A stretch of 64,000 bases of DNA from Isochrysis galbana (taxonomy: Eukaryota > Haptophyta > Isochrysidales > Isochrysidaceae): positions 1,066,850-1,130,849 of the forward strand of contig CM030936.1 in NCBI GenBank assembly GCA_018136815.1, given 5' to 3'. The position numbers were made by a program, and so were the translations under genes. Shown here piece by piece: positions 10,867-21,558 of the stretch (positions are counted from its first letter, which is position 1; every line of letters begins with the position of its first letter). Below the pieces are notes generated by a model. That model was not told the DNA's origin, searched no databases, and saw only the letters and a program-made list of their open reading frames with translations.

Positions 10867-10892
10867 AGTGAGCGCTTGGCGGGCTGTGTCGG

Positions 10893-13800
10893 ATGGCGCA
10901 GAGTGCGGCTGGGGTGCGGCAGGAGGTGCGCGCCGCCTTCGACCTCTTCGACACCGATCGCTCAGGCAACCTCTCGACTCGCGAGCTGCGCACTGCACTT
11001 GCAAAGCTCGGCGTGGATGCCAACTCTGCCGAGACTTCACGGGTGCTCAAGACATATGACACCGATGGTTCGGGTACCCTCGATCTCCTCGAGTTTGCGG
11101 GGCTCGTTGACGAGCTGCTCGCTGTACAGAGCGGTGGGGCCCACCATATAACAAGCGGCACTCCCCCACAGAGCATAAGTGAATCAGAGTTGAATATGTG
11201 CAAGCCTACGGGTGGCATGCCGCCGGCACAAGTGGGCCCTCCAATGTACTTGCTGATATGTGCCCCCGATGTTGAGGCAGACCAGCTTCGTGGCGTCATG
11301 GTCGCGGCCGAGCGCCATCATCGAGGCGACATCCGTCTAGTCGGTGTCATTGCTTGTGGAGCGCCTGGCGATGCAAGGGGAATGACCTCAGCACGCAAGA
11401 ATGCGCGGCTGGTCCGCGCCGCCCTCTCCAGACTCAGTCTTACGCACATACCTGTCGGCGACGCGCCGAGCGCGGCCCACAAGTCGAAGCCAGCACCAGA
11501 GTGGCTATACTCACTTCGAGGCTGGAAGGATGTGACCCAGGAGGAGATCCTACCCGTCTCGATCCTATTCCGGCAGTGCCTCCGTGCCGCTCCTAGACGA
11601 GGACTGCGCATTGCTTGCTTATGCGAGCCCTCGGTGCTCGCAACTGTCATCAAGGACGAGCCCGAGCTTTTGGAGGAGCGCGTGGCCGCTGTCGGAGTTG
11701 TCGGGGGTCTGCAGCGTGTAGACGGTCAATGGAAACCCGATCCACACGCCCCCACACACTCGGCCAACCTCGCTGCTGCGCAGTCTGTCTATGACTTCTT
11801 CGTGTCGCACCAAGTGCAAGTTCATGCTCTCTCATGTAAGGCGGCCCCCCCGCTCCCCTTCCGGCTGGCCGCGGAGTGTGCCGTCCTTGGTGGCGAGCTC
11901 TGGATCTACCTGAATGACGCTCTGCACCTACCGTTATCTACTTTGTGGCACGCCATTTGCGATGGCAAGGCGCCAACCGCTCTCGACCGCACCTGGTTCG
12001 TGGCCACCTTTTGTGATGAGCCGAGAAGCGATCCGCGTACTCGACGCATCAAACCCGACGAGCTGCCCACTTCAGCAGATATTAGACCCTTCTTGTTTGG
12101 CAGCCTGCCAGCCCCCGCTTCCACTCTACTCCTCCTTATGCTACCCGACTCCGCACAGTCATTTGCGCAGGCTGTTGCTGCCGCGCAGATTCCCATCGCC
12201 GGGGCGACGCACTTCGTCTACCTGGAGGAAGCCTCGATATCGTACGCGACCGTCCGCCACGCCTTGGTCGAGGCGTGCCAAGGGTGTGCGCAGATGCAGC
12301 AGCGGGCGAAATCAGTTGTTACCAAAGCAGGGAGGAAGGTCACCCCATTGTGCGGCGTCTCGGATGTTCACAGTACCCAAGTCCATTCCGAGTCCACGAA
12401 GCGCGAGGCGCTCCGACAAACAGCGCGGCCAGTTGTGCGCGGCGCGCAGGCTCGAAGCTGTGCTGCGAGCGAGGCACGCTCTCGTGATTGCGCTCCTAAA
12501 CCCGCGGATGAGCCAGCATCTTCCCGACTTGAAAGAGCTCAGGCCACATACTCCGAGAGCATGCAGCGAGCTGAGAACTTGCGGCAGCATGCAGAGCGGC
12601 TCTCTGCATCGTTGGCGGTGGAGCGCAAGGCAATTGCGACGCTGAGGCATGAGCTTCGGAGCGTGCAATACGAGATCAAGGCGATAGGGCACAACCCTCA
12701 GGCCTCCTCGGCCGAGCGCGCCATTGAGATGGCGGCCGCAAATCGTGATAAGGCCCGACGGCAGGCAGAGCTACAACAACATGTATTGCGATGCACTCGT
12801 CTGGGCGCGCAATTGTGCGAGACGTCCACCCTACTCCGGTCAGCCGTTGTAGAGGCGGAAAATGCCGCCGCCGCGGCGGCAAAGGCGTCCAAGGATGAGA
12901 AGCGCCGATACGGCTCTGACCGACCAAGGGCCGAGAAAGCCACTGACGTGCCGGCGGCGGTCCACGAGGCGTTTGCAGCTGCAGATCGCGATGGCTCCGG
13001 GACAATGTCGGTCCGCGAGCTCAAGCCGGCATTGCGTAGCCTGGGCATGGCCGCATCCTCGGCCGAAGCAATCGCGCTTCTCGCACATTTCGACAAGAAT
13101 AAAGACGGCACCCTCGACCGAGCTGAATTCTTCACGCTATGGCGAAAGCTTCGCGAGTTCGAGGCGAAGAAAGTCACGCAAGTGCCCTCCCCCAAGGCCA
13201 TCCCGCCAGAGGTGAAGAAGGCGTTCGAGATGTTTGACAAGGACAGTTCGGGCTCGTTAGAAACTCGCGAAGTGCGATCGGCATTGTCAAAACTTGGCGT
13301 GGACGCAACACATTCGGATGCGATCGTCGCGCTGCAGCGCTTCGACCATGATGGCGATGGCTCGCTAGATTTGAAGGAGTTTGCGGCGTTGGTCGCCGAG
13401 CTGATGCGCTTCCAGAAGGCGCAAGCCGCCGCACCGGCCGCGGCGAGCGTGAGCAAGGAGGTGCGCGCAGCATTCGAGTTTTTCGACAAGGACCGCTCCG
13501 GCTCGCTGGAGAGCCGGGAGGTGCGCTCTGCGTTGAGCAAGCTCGGCGTCGACGCGTCTCACTCGGAGGCTGTCGCGGCGCTCCGACGCTTTGACAAGGA
13601 CGGCAATGGCTCCCTTGATCTAGTTGAGTTCGCGGCGTTGGTCGCCGAGCTGATGCGCTTCCAGGAGGCGCAAGCCGCCGCACCGGCCGCGGCGAGCGTG
13701 AGCAAGGAGGTGCGCGCAGCATTCGAGTATTTCGACAAGGACCGCTCCGGCTCGCTGGAGAGCCGGGAGGTGCGCTCTGCGTTGAGCAAGCTCGGCGTCG

Positions 13801-14000
13801 ACGCGTCTCACTCGGAGGCTGTCGCGGCGCTCCGACGCTTTGACAAGGACGGCAATGGCTCCCTTGATCTAGTTGAGTTCGCGGCGTTGGTCGCCGAGCT
13901 GATGCGCTTCCAGGAGGCGCAAGCCGCCGCACCGGCCGCGGCGAGCGTGAGCAAGGAGGTGCGCGCAGCATTCGAGTATTTCGACAAGGACCGCTCCGGC
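10893..14000 (+). CDS. EF-hand protein with a nucleoside-hydrolase-like domain and tandem EF-hand array (3' end in gap)
   Basis: One open frame from ATG 10893 into the scaffold gap, at least 1036 residues, no intron seen. Order: EF-hand pair (loops DTDRSGNLSTRE and DTDGSGTLDLLE, about residues 20-70). Then about residues 118-320 resemble inosine-uridine nucleoside hydrolases: LLICAPDVEADQL, IRLVGVIACG, KNARLVRAALSRL, and VAAVGVVGGLQ followed by a PTHSANLAAAQ region. The DxDxxxDD metal motif is not preserved. Then an Ala/Glu/Arg coiled coil (about 545-680), an EF pair with DRDGSGTMSVRE, and repeated 83-residue EF-hand pairs. Probably a cytosolic Ca2+ sensor or scaffold; the hydrolase-like part may bind a ligand without catalysis. 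The frame runs through the Ns into a different gene, which I treat as an artefact. Confidence 0.75.
13200..14000 (+). repeat. tandem 249-bp (83-residue) EF-hand repeat units
   Basis: Units share the junction GCAAGCCGCCGCACCGGCCG at 13421, 13670 and 13919, a period of 249 bp. The second and third are almost identical at DNA level and the first (from ~13200) is more diverged. Each unit holds two EF loops (FDKDRSGSLESRE and FDKDGNGSLDLVE). The array runs straight into the N gap, so the copy number is unknown. Confidence 0.9.
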
Positions 14001-14100
14001 NNNNNNNNNNNNNNNNNNNNNNNNNNNNNNNNNNNNNNNNNNNNNNNNNNNNNNNNNNNNNNNNNNNNNNNNNNNNNNNNNNNNNNNNNNNNNNNNNNNN
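14001..14100. other. scaffold gap (100 N)
   Basis: A gap of exactly 100 N, so likely of unknown true size. It hides the end of the EF-hand gene and the start of the DIS3-like gene. Confidence 0.95.
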
Positions 14101-15159
14101 ACAAGGACGCCAACTCCATGGTGGAGGAGTTCATGCTACTTGCCAACTGCTCTGTCGCCGCCGTCACGAATCGCGCCTTCCCGCAGTGCGCGATGCTCCG
14201 ACGGCACCCGCCACCTGCTCCCGGCGCCTTTGATGCGCTCAATCGTTCGCTCGCCGCACATGGCTTCTCCCTGGACGACTCGTGTTCCCTGACGCTCGGA
14301 CGCTCGCTCGACAAGTGTGCCAAGCCGGAGGATCCGTACTTCAATCAACTCACGCGTATCATGGCGACCCGCAGTATGAATCAGGCGCGGTACTTCTCAT
14401 CCGGCACGCTGGCTCCGGCCGACTACGCTCACTATGGCCTCGCATGTCCCATCTACACTCACTTTACATCGCCCATCCGACGTTATGCCGACCAAGTGGT
14501 GCACCGATTGCTAGCTGCCATCATTGGCTGGGAGAGCATCAGCCGTGATGTGCTCGACGCGAGCGCGATGGGCGAGCTCACCGACAATCTAAACCACAGG
14601 TGGGCGCTGAATTGGGTGGCCCGCTGGGCGTCCTCTCTTCCATCTCGCTTGTGGGCGGCGCGCTAGCGAAGGTTTCCCTGCTGTGGCAAACAGTGCTCAT
14701 CGCACTGATAGTCCCCCCTCGCCCTGCTTGCATCTGTGTGCGCTTGGCCTCCTTCTCTATATCCACCTCCGTCTCATCCCGTGCGCCAGGCACACAATGG
14801 CCCAGTATGCTGGGCGGGCCTCTGCGGGCTTCCATACGCTTCTCTACTTTCGCGACCGCGAAGTGGAGGAGGACGCTTACATCATCAAAGTTCGCGATAA
14901 TGGGGTGGTTGTTCTCGTGCCGCGCTATGGCATCGAGGGTTCGATCTTCGTGGGTTCGAAACACGGACGGAGCGTCTTTGAGTATGACGACAAGCATGAG
15001 CTATTGCGCGCACCGGGCTGTACGCTAGCTGCGTTCGACAAAGTGCGTGTCCACATACACGTGAATAGGGACAAACCGCACAAGCCGCAGCTTGAGCTTA
15101 ACATCGTGCGGCCACGACTTCCGGGTATCCAAGTGGCCAAGGATGATGCAGCCAACTAG
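14101..15159 (+). CDS. DIS3/Rrp44-like exoribonuclease, C-terminal exons (5' part in gap)
   Basis: Exons 14101-14599 and 14790-15159, with a 190-bp GT-AG intron that splits an Arg codon. The first exon reads DANSMVEEFMLLANCSVA, PEDPYFNQLTRIMATRSMNQ and GLACPIYTHFTSPIRRYADQ, the C-terminal half of the RNB domain of RNase II/DIS3 proteins. The second exon gives HTMAQYAGRASAGFHTLLYF, then EEDAYIIKVRDNG and VPRYGIEG, the S1-like C-terminal region. DIS3 is the 3'-5' exoribonuclease associated with the exosome. The catalytic aspartates, cold-shock domains and any PIN domain fall in or before the gap, so DIS3 versus DIS3L cannot be settled. The stop follows AKDDAAN. Confidence 0.88.
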
Positions 15160-15524
15160 CAATGGTTCAATTTGCGACCGCGACTGTGGATGGACGCGCG
15201 AAGGCTGCAGTCTCAGAGCCAAGCCAAAGCTACAGAGTATCATGGCGATCGAAACGGCGAACTTGGTCGACAGCCCCGTGAGAAGGCGCAGTGGACCAGG
15301 TGCAGACCCTCCGCGTAGTCTCGCCAAGCTTGTCAGAAGCGTGGCAGAAGCGTGGCAGAAGCGTGGCGCCGTCACAATGCTGGAGCGGTACGTAGCTAAG
15401 CTGTTGCTGCTAGCTACTCCCTTGTTGCGCGTCGACAGTATCATCACGAGGAGATCGTCGCTCGTGGCAGATCTACATCGCCATCCTGGAAATCCCATGG
15501 ACCACTAGGGCGGTCAAACAGGGC
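15160..15524. other. intergenic
   Basis: Probable 3' UTR of the DIS3-like gene, including the short tandem AGAAGCGTGGC near 15335-15365. No gene seen. Confidence 0.45.
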
Positions 15525-15640
15525 TCTTTAATTTCTAATATGGGGGGGGGGGGGGGGCATTTTTGACCATTCTCCAAATCCCACTCCGAAACTCCCAGGG
15601 GGCCCACCTGTCGCCACGAAAATCATCGCCAGAAATTAGT
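15525..15640 (-). repeat. inverted partner of 5960-6075
   Basis: Contains a 17-base G-run followed by CATTTTTGACCATTCTCCAA, then blocks matching 5960-6075 in reverse. Confidence 0.45.
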
Positions 15641-15717
15641 GCGATTCCCCTCCCCCCTTGCACCTCCACTGCACACTGCACACGCTCTAGGGTCTAGGGG
15701 TCTAGCCAATAAAGGCA

Positions 15718-16130
15718 ACTAAGTTTATACTTAGTTCAGCATGGGGGGGCGCCTCGCGTCCCCCCTCTCAGGCACCAATTCCCCTCCGGGGGGCCTGTCG
15801 GTCATCCCCATGCTCTGCCTTCTGGCATGAGCAGGGCACTCAACACAACCACCCAGACCCCAGTGGGCGCGGGTCGCGAGCCGCACTCCCAGACCCGCTT
15901 GGGCCTGCTCTCGTACTGACTCCCCCCCCCCATCCCTGATCGCCATGCAGACAGGGGCCTTTGGACGGCACCCAGGGCCAGCGAGGCAAGCGTGGGAGAG
16001 GCAGGGGGGCTAGGGGCTGAGCCCCAACCTCCACTTGCCCCCTGAGCTGCCCTGTCTGGCCCTCTGGGTGCCCCCAAAGGACCTCTGAGAGCAGGCCGTG
16101 GCGTGCCGCATGGCGACGCACCGCAGGGAG
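15718..16130 (+). mobile_element. SINE-like family, divergent copy 3
   Basis: Begins AACTAAGTTTATACTTAGTT and CAGCATGGGGGGGCGCCTCG, followed by CGTCCCCCC, the 5' palindrome and G/C hairpin of the family. The loop and inner stem differ from the full copies but still pair. Later blocks (CCCAGGGCCAGCGAGG, GAGAGGCAGGGGGGC, CCCCCTGAGCTGCCC) match the body of 18636-19504. The 3' end is not clear. Confidence 0.6.
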
Positions 16131-16711
16131 ACTAGACATCACAAAAGAGGAGTGGATAAAACTAGCACGACTATACACACTTCCACTATTAACGCACACG
16201 GACAAATAACACCTACACTTCAAGCGCACCACCCATCCCCCTGCCATGCCTATGTATGCCTCATTCATGGCATGCCAGGTCCAACATGCACAGCTGACCC
16301 ACTCCTTCCTTGATAGGCGGGGCGGATGCGGCGCGCCGCAGGGACCGGGGCGGAAGAGAATGGAACGAGGGAGAGGGGGGGATTTGCACCCCCCCCGATG
16401 GAGTGTGGTGAGAAACGAGACCAGAGGGTGCAACTCGAGGTTCCCTTTTTTTGTCACGCCCCTCCCGACTTTTTAGGTATATAATTTCTACTGACCCCTA
16501 ACTTCGCCCCTAAGTCGGGAGTCGACCGCGCGCAAACAAACATAAACACGGGGACCCATCGTGGAAGACACGATCGCCCCGCCCTTGTTGAAGAATGCAA
16601 CCATGCCCGCTGCCCGAGTTGAAGAATGCAACCACGTGGGCGTCCGACTGCTGACGTCCGCCCTTGCACGCGCATGGGCAGCACGCCGGATGGCGACGTC
16701 TTCAGAAGACT
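16131..16711. other. repeat debris, no gene seen
   Basis: Around 16230-16400 are weaker blocks resembling the SINE-like body (CCACCCATCCCCCTGCCATG and GCTGACCCACTCCTTCCTTG). A local duplication of GTTGAAGAATGCAACCA occurs near 16589 and 16619. Confidence 0.4.
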
Positions 16712-17549
16712 TCACACCGTTTCCACGCCGTTTGATTGAAAGGAAGAAGCAAGCGATTCCCCAGGAGTCTGCAGGATGCACTTCGCCCCAGTGACCGCCA
16801 CTCCACCTGCAAGCGTGTGAATGAGCTGCAGCATGCGTGTGATCATGGATTGCGAGATCGCGGCGTCGTCATAGCTCGCCAAGGAGGTGCGGTTGAGAAG
16901 ATGGATGTCAACTGTGTAGAGCTCCCGATTCCCCGCTCGCTGGAGGCTCTCGGCCGCGCTCTTGGTTGCCGCGGACCACGAGCGTGCAAAGTCGTACTTC
17001 CAGTCGCCCAACAAGAGCTGCCGGGGGTGCTGGATGCAAAAGGCCGTGGTGGTGACCACCTCCTCCAACTCATGGGCGCTTAGCGGCTCGTCGCACGTCA
17101 AGGACACCTTGAATGCGAGGCCATCGGGGCTGTCCGTGAAGAAGACAACTTCTCGAAGGGTCCGTTGCACGCTGCGTTCGATGCTGAGCACGTGGGTGTC
17201 ATCAAAAGTGGTGCGCGTGCGGACTCGTTGCGTGCCTGGTCGCCTCACCGAGTGTCGTCGTGTTGGCATCACATCCTCGCTCCGAAAGTTTTTTGGAGGC
17301 CGATCGGTGGTGCCTTGCTGCGCACATTCATTGAGCTTGGAGATGTACATTGACCCGATGGTGCACCACGTGAGGTTTTGCCCTTCCAGGCGTGTGAGAT
17401 CACCGTCGACCGGCGCGTGTAGCTGTAGCTGGAGGGGGTGGTGGGGATCGCGCGGGTAAGGCCGTTCATCCCAGGGCTCGCTGCCATGTGGTGGAGAGCT
17501 GGTCTCCGAGGACGAGAGCTCGTTGTTACCGTTGTCGTGGCCCAAAACT
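16712..17549 (-). CDS. RNA 5'-triphosphatase (Cet1/tunnel-fold)-like protein, 5' end unresolved
   Basis: Minus-strand frame of ~277 residues with no ATG at its upstream end; it seems to enter through an acceptor (CTGTCAG) near 17550. The run TQRVRTRTTFDDTHVLSIER, then FKVSLTCDEPL, then GDWKYDFARSWSAATKSA, then RELYTVDIHLLN follows the order of strands in fungal/viral-type mRNA triphosphatases. These remove the gamma phosphate before capping. However, the glutamates expected in the first and last metal-binding strands appear as Gln or Asp (PLQLQLHAP and YTVDIHL). An inactive paralogue or a Mediator subunit with the same fold (MED18/MED20) is therefore possible. A ~65-bp piece of this gene (17251-17315) recurs at 17655-17715. 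The name is tentative. Confidence 0.4.
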
Positions 17550-17654
17550 GACAGACGCCCCTGCTACGCGGCACCGGCGTCGGCCGCGCGCACCCCCCCC
17601 CTCGCCTCCCACACAACTCTTTCAGCCAGGAGGCCTGCGTGCTCACCACCGAGT

Positions 17655-17715
17655 GTTCGTCATGTTGGCATCACCTCCTCGCTCCCAAACTTTTTCAGAG
17701 CCACATCGGCCGTGC
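17655..17715. repeat. duplicated fragment of the neighbouring gene
   Basis: GTGTTCGTCATGTTGGCATC and CACCTCCTCGCTCCCAAACT, continuing with TTTTTCAGAGCCACATCGG, closely match 17251-17315 (GTGTCGTCGTGTTGGCATCA and following). The copy abuts the left inverted arm. Confidence 0.65.
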
Positions 17716-17719
17716 TTGC

Positions 17720-18165
17720 ACCCTCTCCCGTTTGCATTAGCAAACGGGCGGAGGGGGGCGGCTGGCGACAGGAGGGAGATGGGAAGGGAGCGGCTCAAGA
17801 CGTCTTGGGATACACCTGTGGCAGGTATCTTCGGGGCGCAGTTGCTTATTTCTCGAGAACCGCTCGCGGCGTGAGCTGGTAAGGGCCGTTCTTCTTCTTT
17901 GACGAGAGGTTCCTCCCCCCCCCCCCCGGTGCTTTTTCCCGGAGAGTCGCCCGACGTAGGTCGGTCCGCCTCAATGGGTTTTCCCTCATTTTAACTTGTG
18001 GGGAGTTAGAATGGGAGCCGGGGGCATGCGAGGGGGGAGATTTGGAGGGGATGCATAGGTGTATGTATCTGTGTCAACAGCACGCGCCAAGGTGTATGGG
18101 CAGGTGCGCTGAGGGCTGTCGTGTTAGTACCGGGCTAGTGAGAGTAGTGGTACTAATGCTCAGTT
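17720..18165 (-). repeat. left arm of a large inverted repeat
   Basis: Its reverse complement matches 21262-21516 plus 24082-24250. Shared blocks include TTAGTACCACTACT and TAGCCCGGTACTA near the inner end, AACTCCCCACAAGTT, AAGCACCGGGGG, TCGTCAAAGAAGAAGAACGG in similar form, CTCGAGAAATAA, CTCCCTCCTGTCGCCAGCCG and CCCGTTTGCTAA at the outer end. The right arm is split by a LINE. Confidence 0.75.
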
Positions 18166-18618
18166 AGATTTGTTTGTATACTGAGGTCGCTCTGCTTCTC
18201 ACTTCTCCCTCGCGGCCATTCGAGTCCGCGCGGGGCATTCTTGCGGCACAGAAATTTCCCCGCGCGCTCTTACTTTGTTACTATTAGTTTCGCGTGTGTT
18301 TGTGTGAATGTGCGTGCGCGTGAATGTAGTATAAGAATCTTATCCGGCGATATACGATTGGCGATGCGATCGGCGATGGCGCTCTGCCTCGCCCAAGCCG
18401 TGATGGTTGCCTCATGGGCACCACCGCGATATGGAGCTGCTGCACGGGACTGGGTGGGTCCCTATGGACCCTGCCCACCTGCCCGCATTCATCCGGCGCC
18501 TTCTTGCCCCCATGCGGAGCGCTCGGACCTCATCTCCCCCCTTGCCTCGCTCACCCTCCATACCTCCCCCTCCCCCACCCCATCATCAGAGTCTGCGGAG
18601 GCAATCCCCTCCTGAGGG
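18166..18618. other. unassigned stretch interrupted by the SINE-like insertion
   Basis: Frames of 75-144 codons exist (for example from 18407), rich in Pro and Ser with no recognised motif. The sequence resumes after the element at 19522. Whether the uninterrupted locus was coding cannot be decided. Confidence 0.35.
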
Positions 18619-18635
18619 TTGGGCAGGGTCCCCTC

Positions 18636-19504
18636 AACTAAGTTTATACTTAGTTCGCCCATGGGGGGGCACGAGCCCCCCTCTCTCTCCACTCCTCCCC
18701 TGCCATGGGGGAGGAACCACCCACTCTCCTGGCACGCCTGATGGCTTGCCAGGAGCACACTGCCATGCTGACCCATTCCTCTCCCCACAGGCACGCCTGA
18801 CTCGCCCGCCCTGGCCTGTCGTGGCCAGCCCATCCCTCTGACCAGCCCCTCCTCCCCCTGGGCCCCCTGTTCAGGACCCCCCAGCCAGCTCCAGTCGACC
18901 CGCAGGGGCTCGGAGCGCCAGCGAGGGAGAGGCAGGAGGGGCCAGGGCCATGCCCCAGCCTCACCTGCCCCCTGAGCTGCGCTCCCAGGCCCCTGCTGGC
19001 CACCTGGGGACCTGAAGAGGGGCCGCAGGCGCGCGCCATGGGCCCCCGCCGCAGGGAAGAGAGGAGGAAAAGGGAAGAGGGAGGGGAGGGGGGAGCGGCA
19101 GCTCCCCCCTCCGGCAGAAACGTGTCTTCTCGCCCCGTTTGGGTAAGAGAAGACGGGGGCGCCAGAGCCAGGAGGGAAGGGCCGCGGCTCGCCGCGGCCA
19201 CTCGCTCTAGCGAGGGAGATTAGCGCTTCTGGGCTCCTATCTCACGAGTGCCCCCCCCCCCCTGCGTTGCTTTTACCCGAAAGGGGTTTTCCCCCAGCGT
19301 GGACTCGAGGAGAGGACGCGCTGGGGTGCGCGGGGCCGGTGCATGCACTGGGGGGAGGACAAATATCGAGGGGAGGGGGCAGTGCCCCCACCCCCCGGTA
19401 TCACTCGGACACCTGGCCCGTCAGGCATGGCGGGATTCCGGGACTGAGACGTTATGTCCAATTAGCTAGTGGGGTTGGCTAGGATATAACATTGATTATT
19501 ATTA
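18636..19504 (+). mobile_element. full-length SINE-like retroposon, 869 bp, with 17-bp target duplication
   Basis: Flanked by identical 17-mers TTGGGCAGGGTCCCCTC at 18619-18635 and 19505-19521. It starts with the palindrome AACTAAG-TTTATA-CTTAGTT, then CCATGGGGGGGCACGAGCCC, a hairpin (GGGGGGGC ACGA GCCCCCC). It ends ATTGATTATTATTATT, a simple-repeat tail. Long target duplication plus such a tail is typical of target-primed reverse transcription. No ORF worth calling, so non-autonomous. Nearly identical to 53150-54028. No clear tRNA-type A/B boxes were found, so the parent RNA is unknown. Confidence 0.88.
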
Positions 19505-19521
19505 TTGGGCAGGGTCCCCTC

Positions 19522-21085
<1,564 letters not shown>

Positions 21086-21261
21086 CCAACACCGAAGGTC
21101 GCGTTCCGTCGAAAGTGGAAAGATTTGTGCTGAGCCGTCAAATGTCCACATCATGTTGTTGTCACAGTGGCGGTTGATTTATTATAGAGACGTCGCTTGG
21201 ATTCATTGGTTTTCAACATGGAAATCTATATCACAATAATAGTAATAAAATAATTGAGCGT

Positions 21262-21516
21262 TAGTACCACTACTGCCACTAGCCCGGTACTACCACTACC
21301 ACGACAACCCTCAGCGCACCTGCCCGTACACCTTGATGCGTGCTGATACCACAGATACATACACCTATGCACCCCTTCAAATCGCCCCCTCGCAGACCCC
21401 CGGCTCCCATTCTAACTCCCCACAAGTTGAAATGAGGGAAGCAACCCAGTGAGGCGAACCGACCCGGGCGACTCACTAGGGAAAAGCACCGGGGGGGGGG
21501 GGGGGGGGGGGAACTC
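21262..21516 (+). repeat. right inverted arm, part 1
   Basis: Inverse of the inner part of 17720-18165. Includes a 21-base G-run (21491-21511). Interrupted at 21517-24081 by the LINE and its target duplication, and resumes at 24082. Confidence 0.75.
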
Positions 21517-21534
21517 TCGTCAACAAAGAAGAAC

Positions 21535-21556
21535 AACTATCGTTAAAACGATAGGG
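21535..21556 (+). promoter_or_regulatory. conserved hairpin 5' of LINE ORF1 start (copy b)
   Basis: CTATCGTT-AA-AACGATAG, an 8-bp perfect stem followed by GGTC and the ATG of ORF1. It is the first sequence of the element after the target duplication. Confidence 0.65.
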
Positions 21557-21558
21557 TC

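Noticed and set aside
10893..14666. A single 1257-residue protein joining EF-hands and an RNB exonuclease
   Set aside because: The join passes through 100 Ns. The two sides belong to unrelated families, and the RNB part begins in mid-domain.
18636..19504. Helitron, because of the terminal hairpin and GC-rich palindromes
   Set aside because: Helitrons make no target duplications. Here there are clear 17-bp and 11-bp duplications and a simple-repeat tail.
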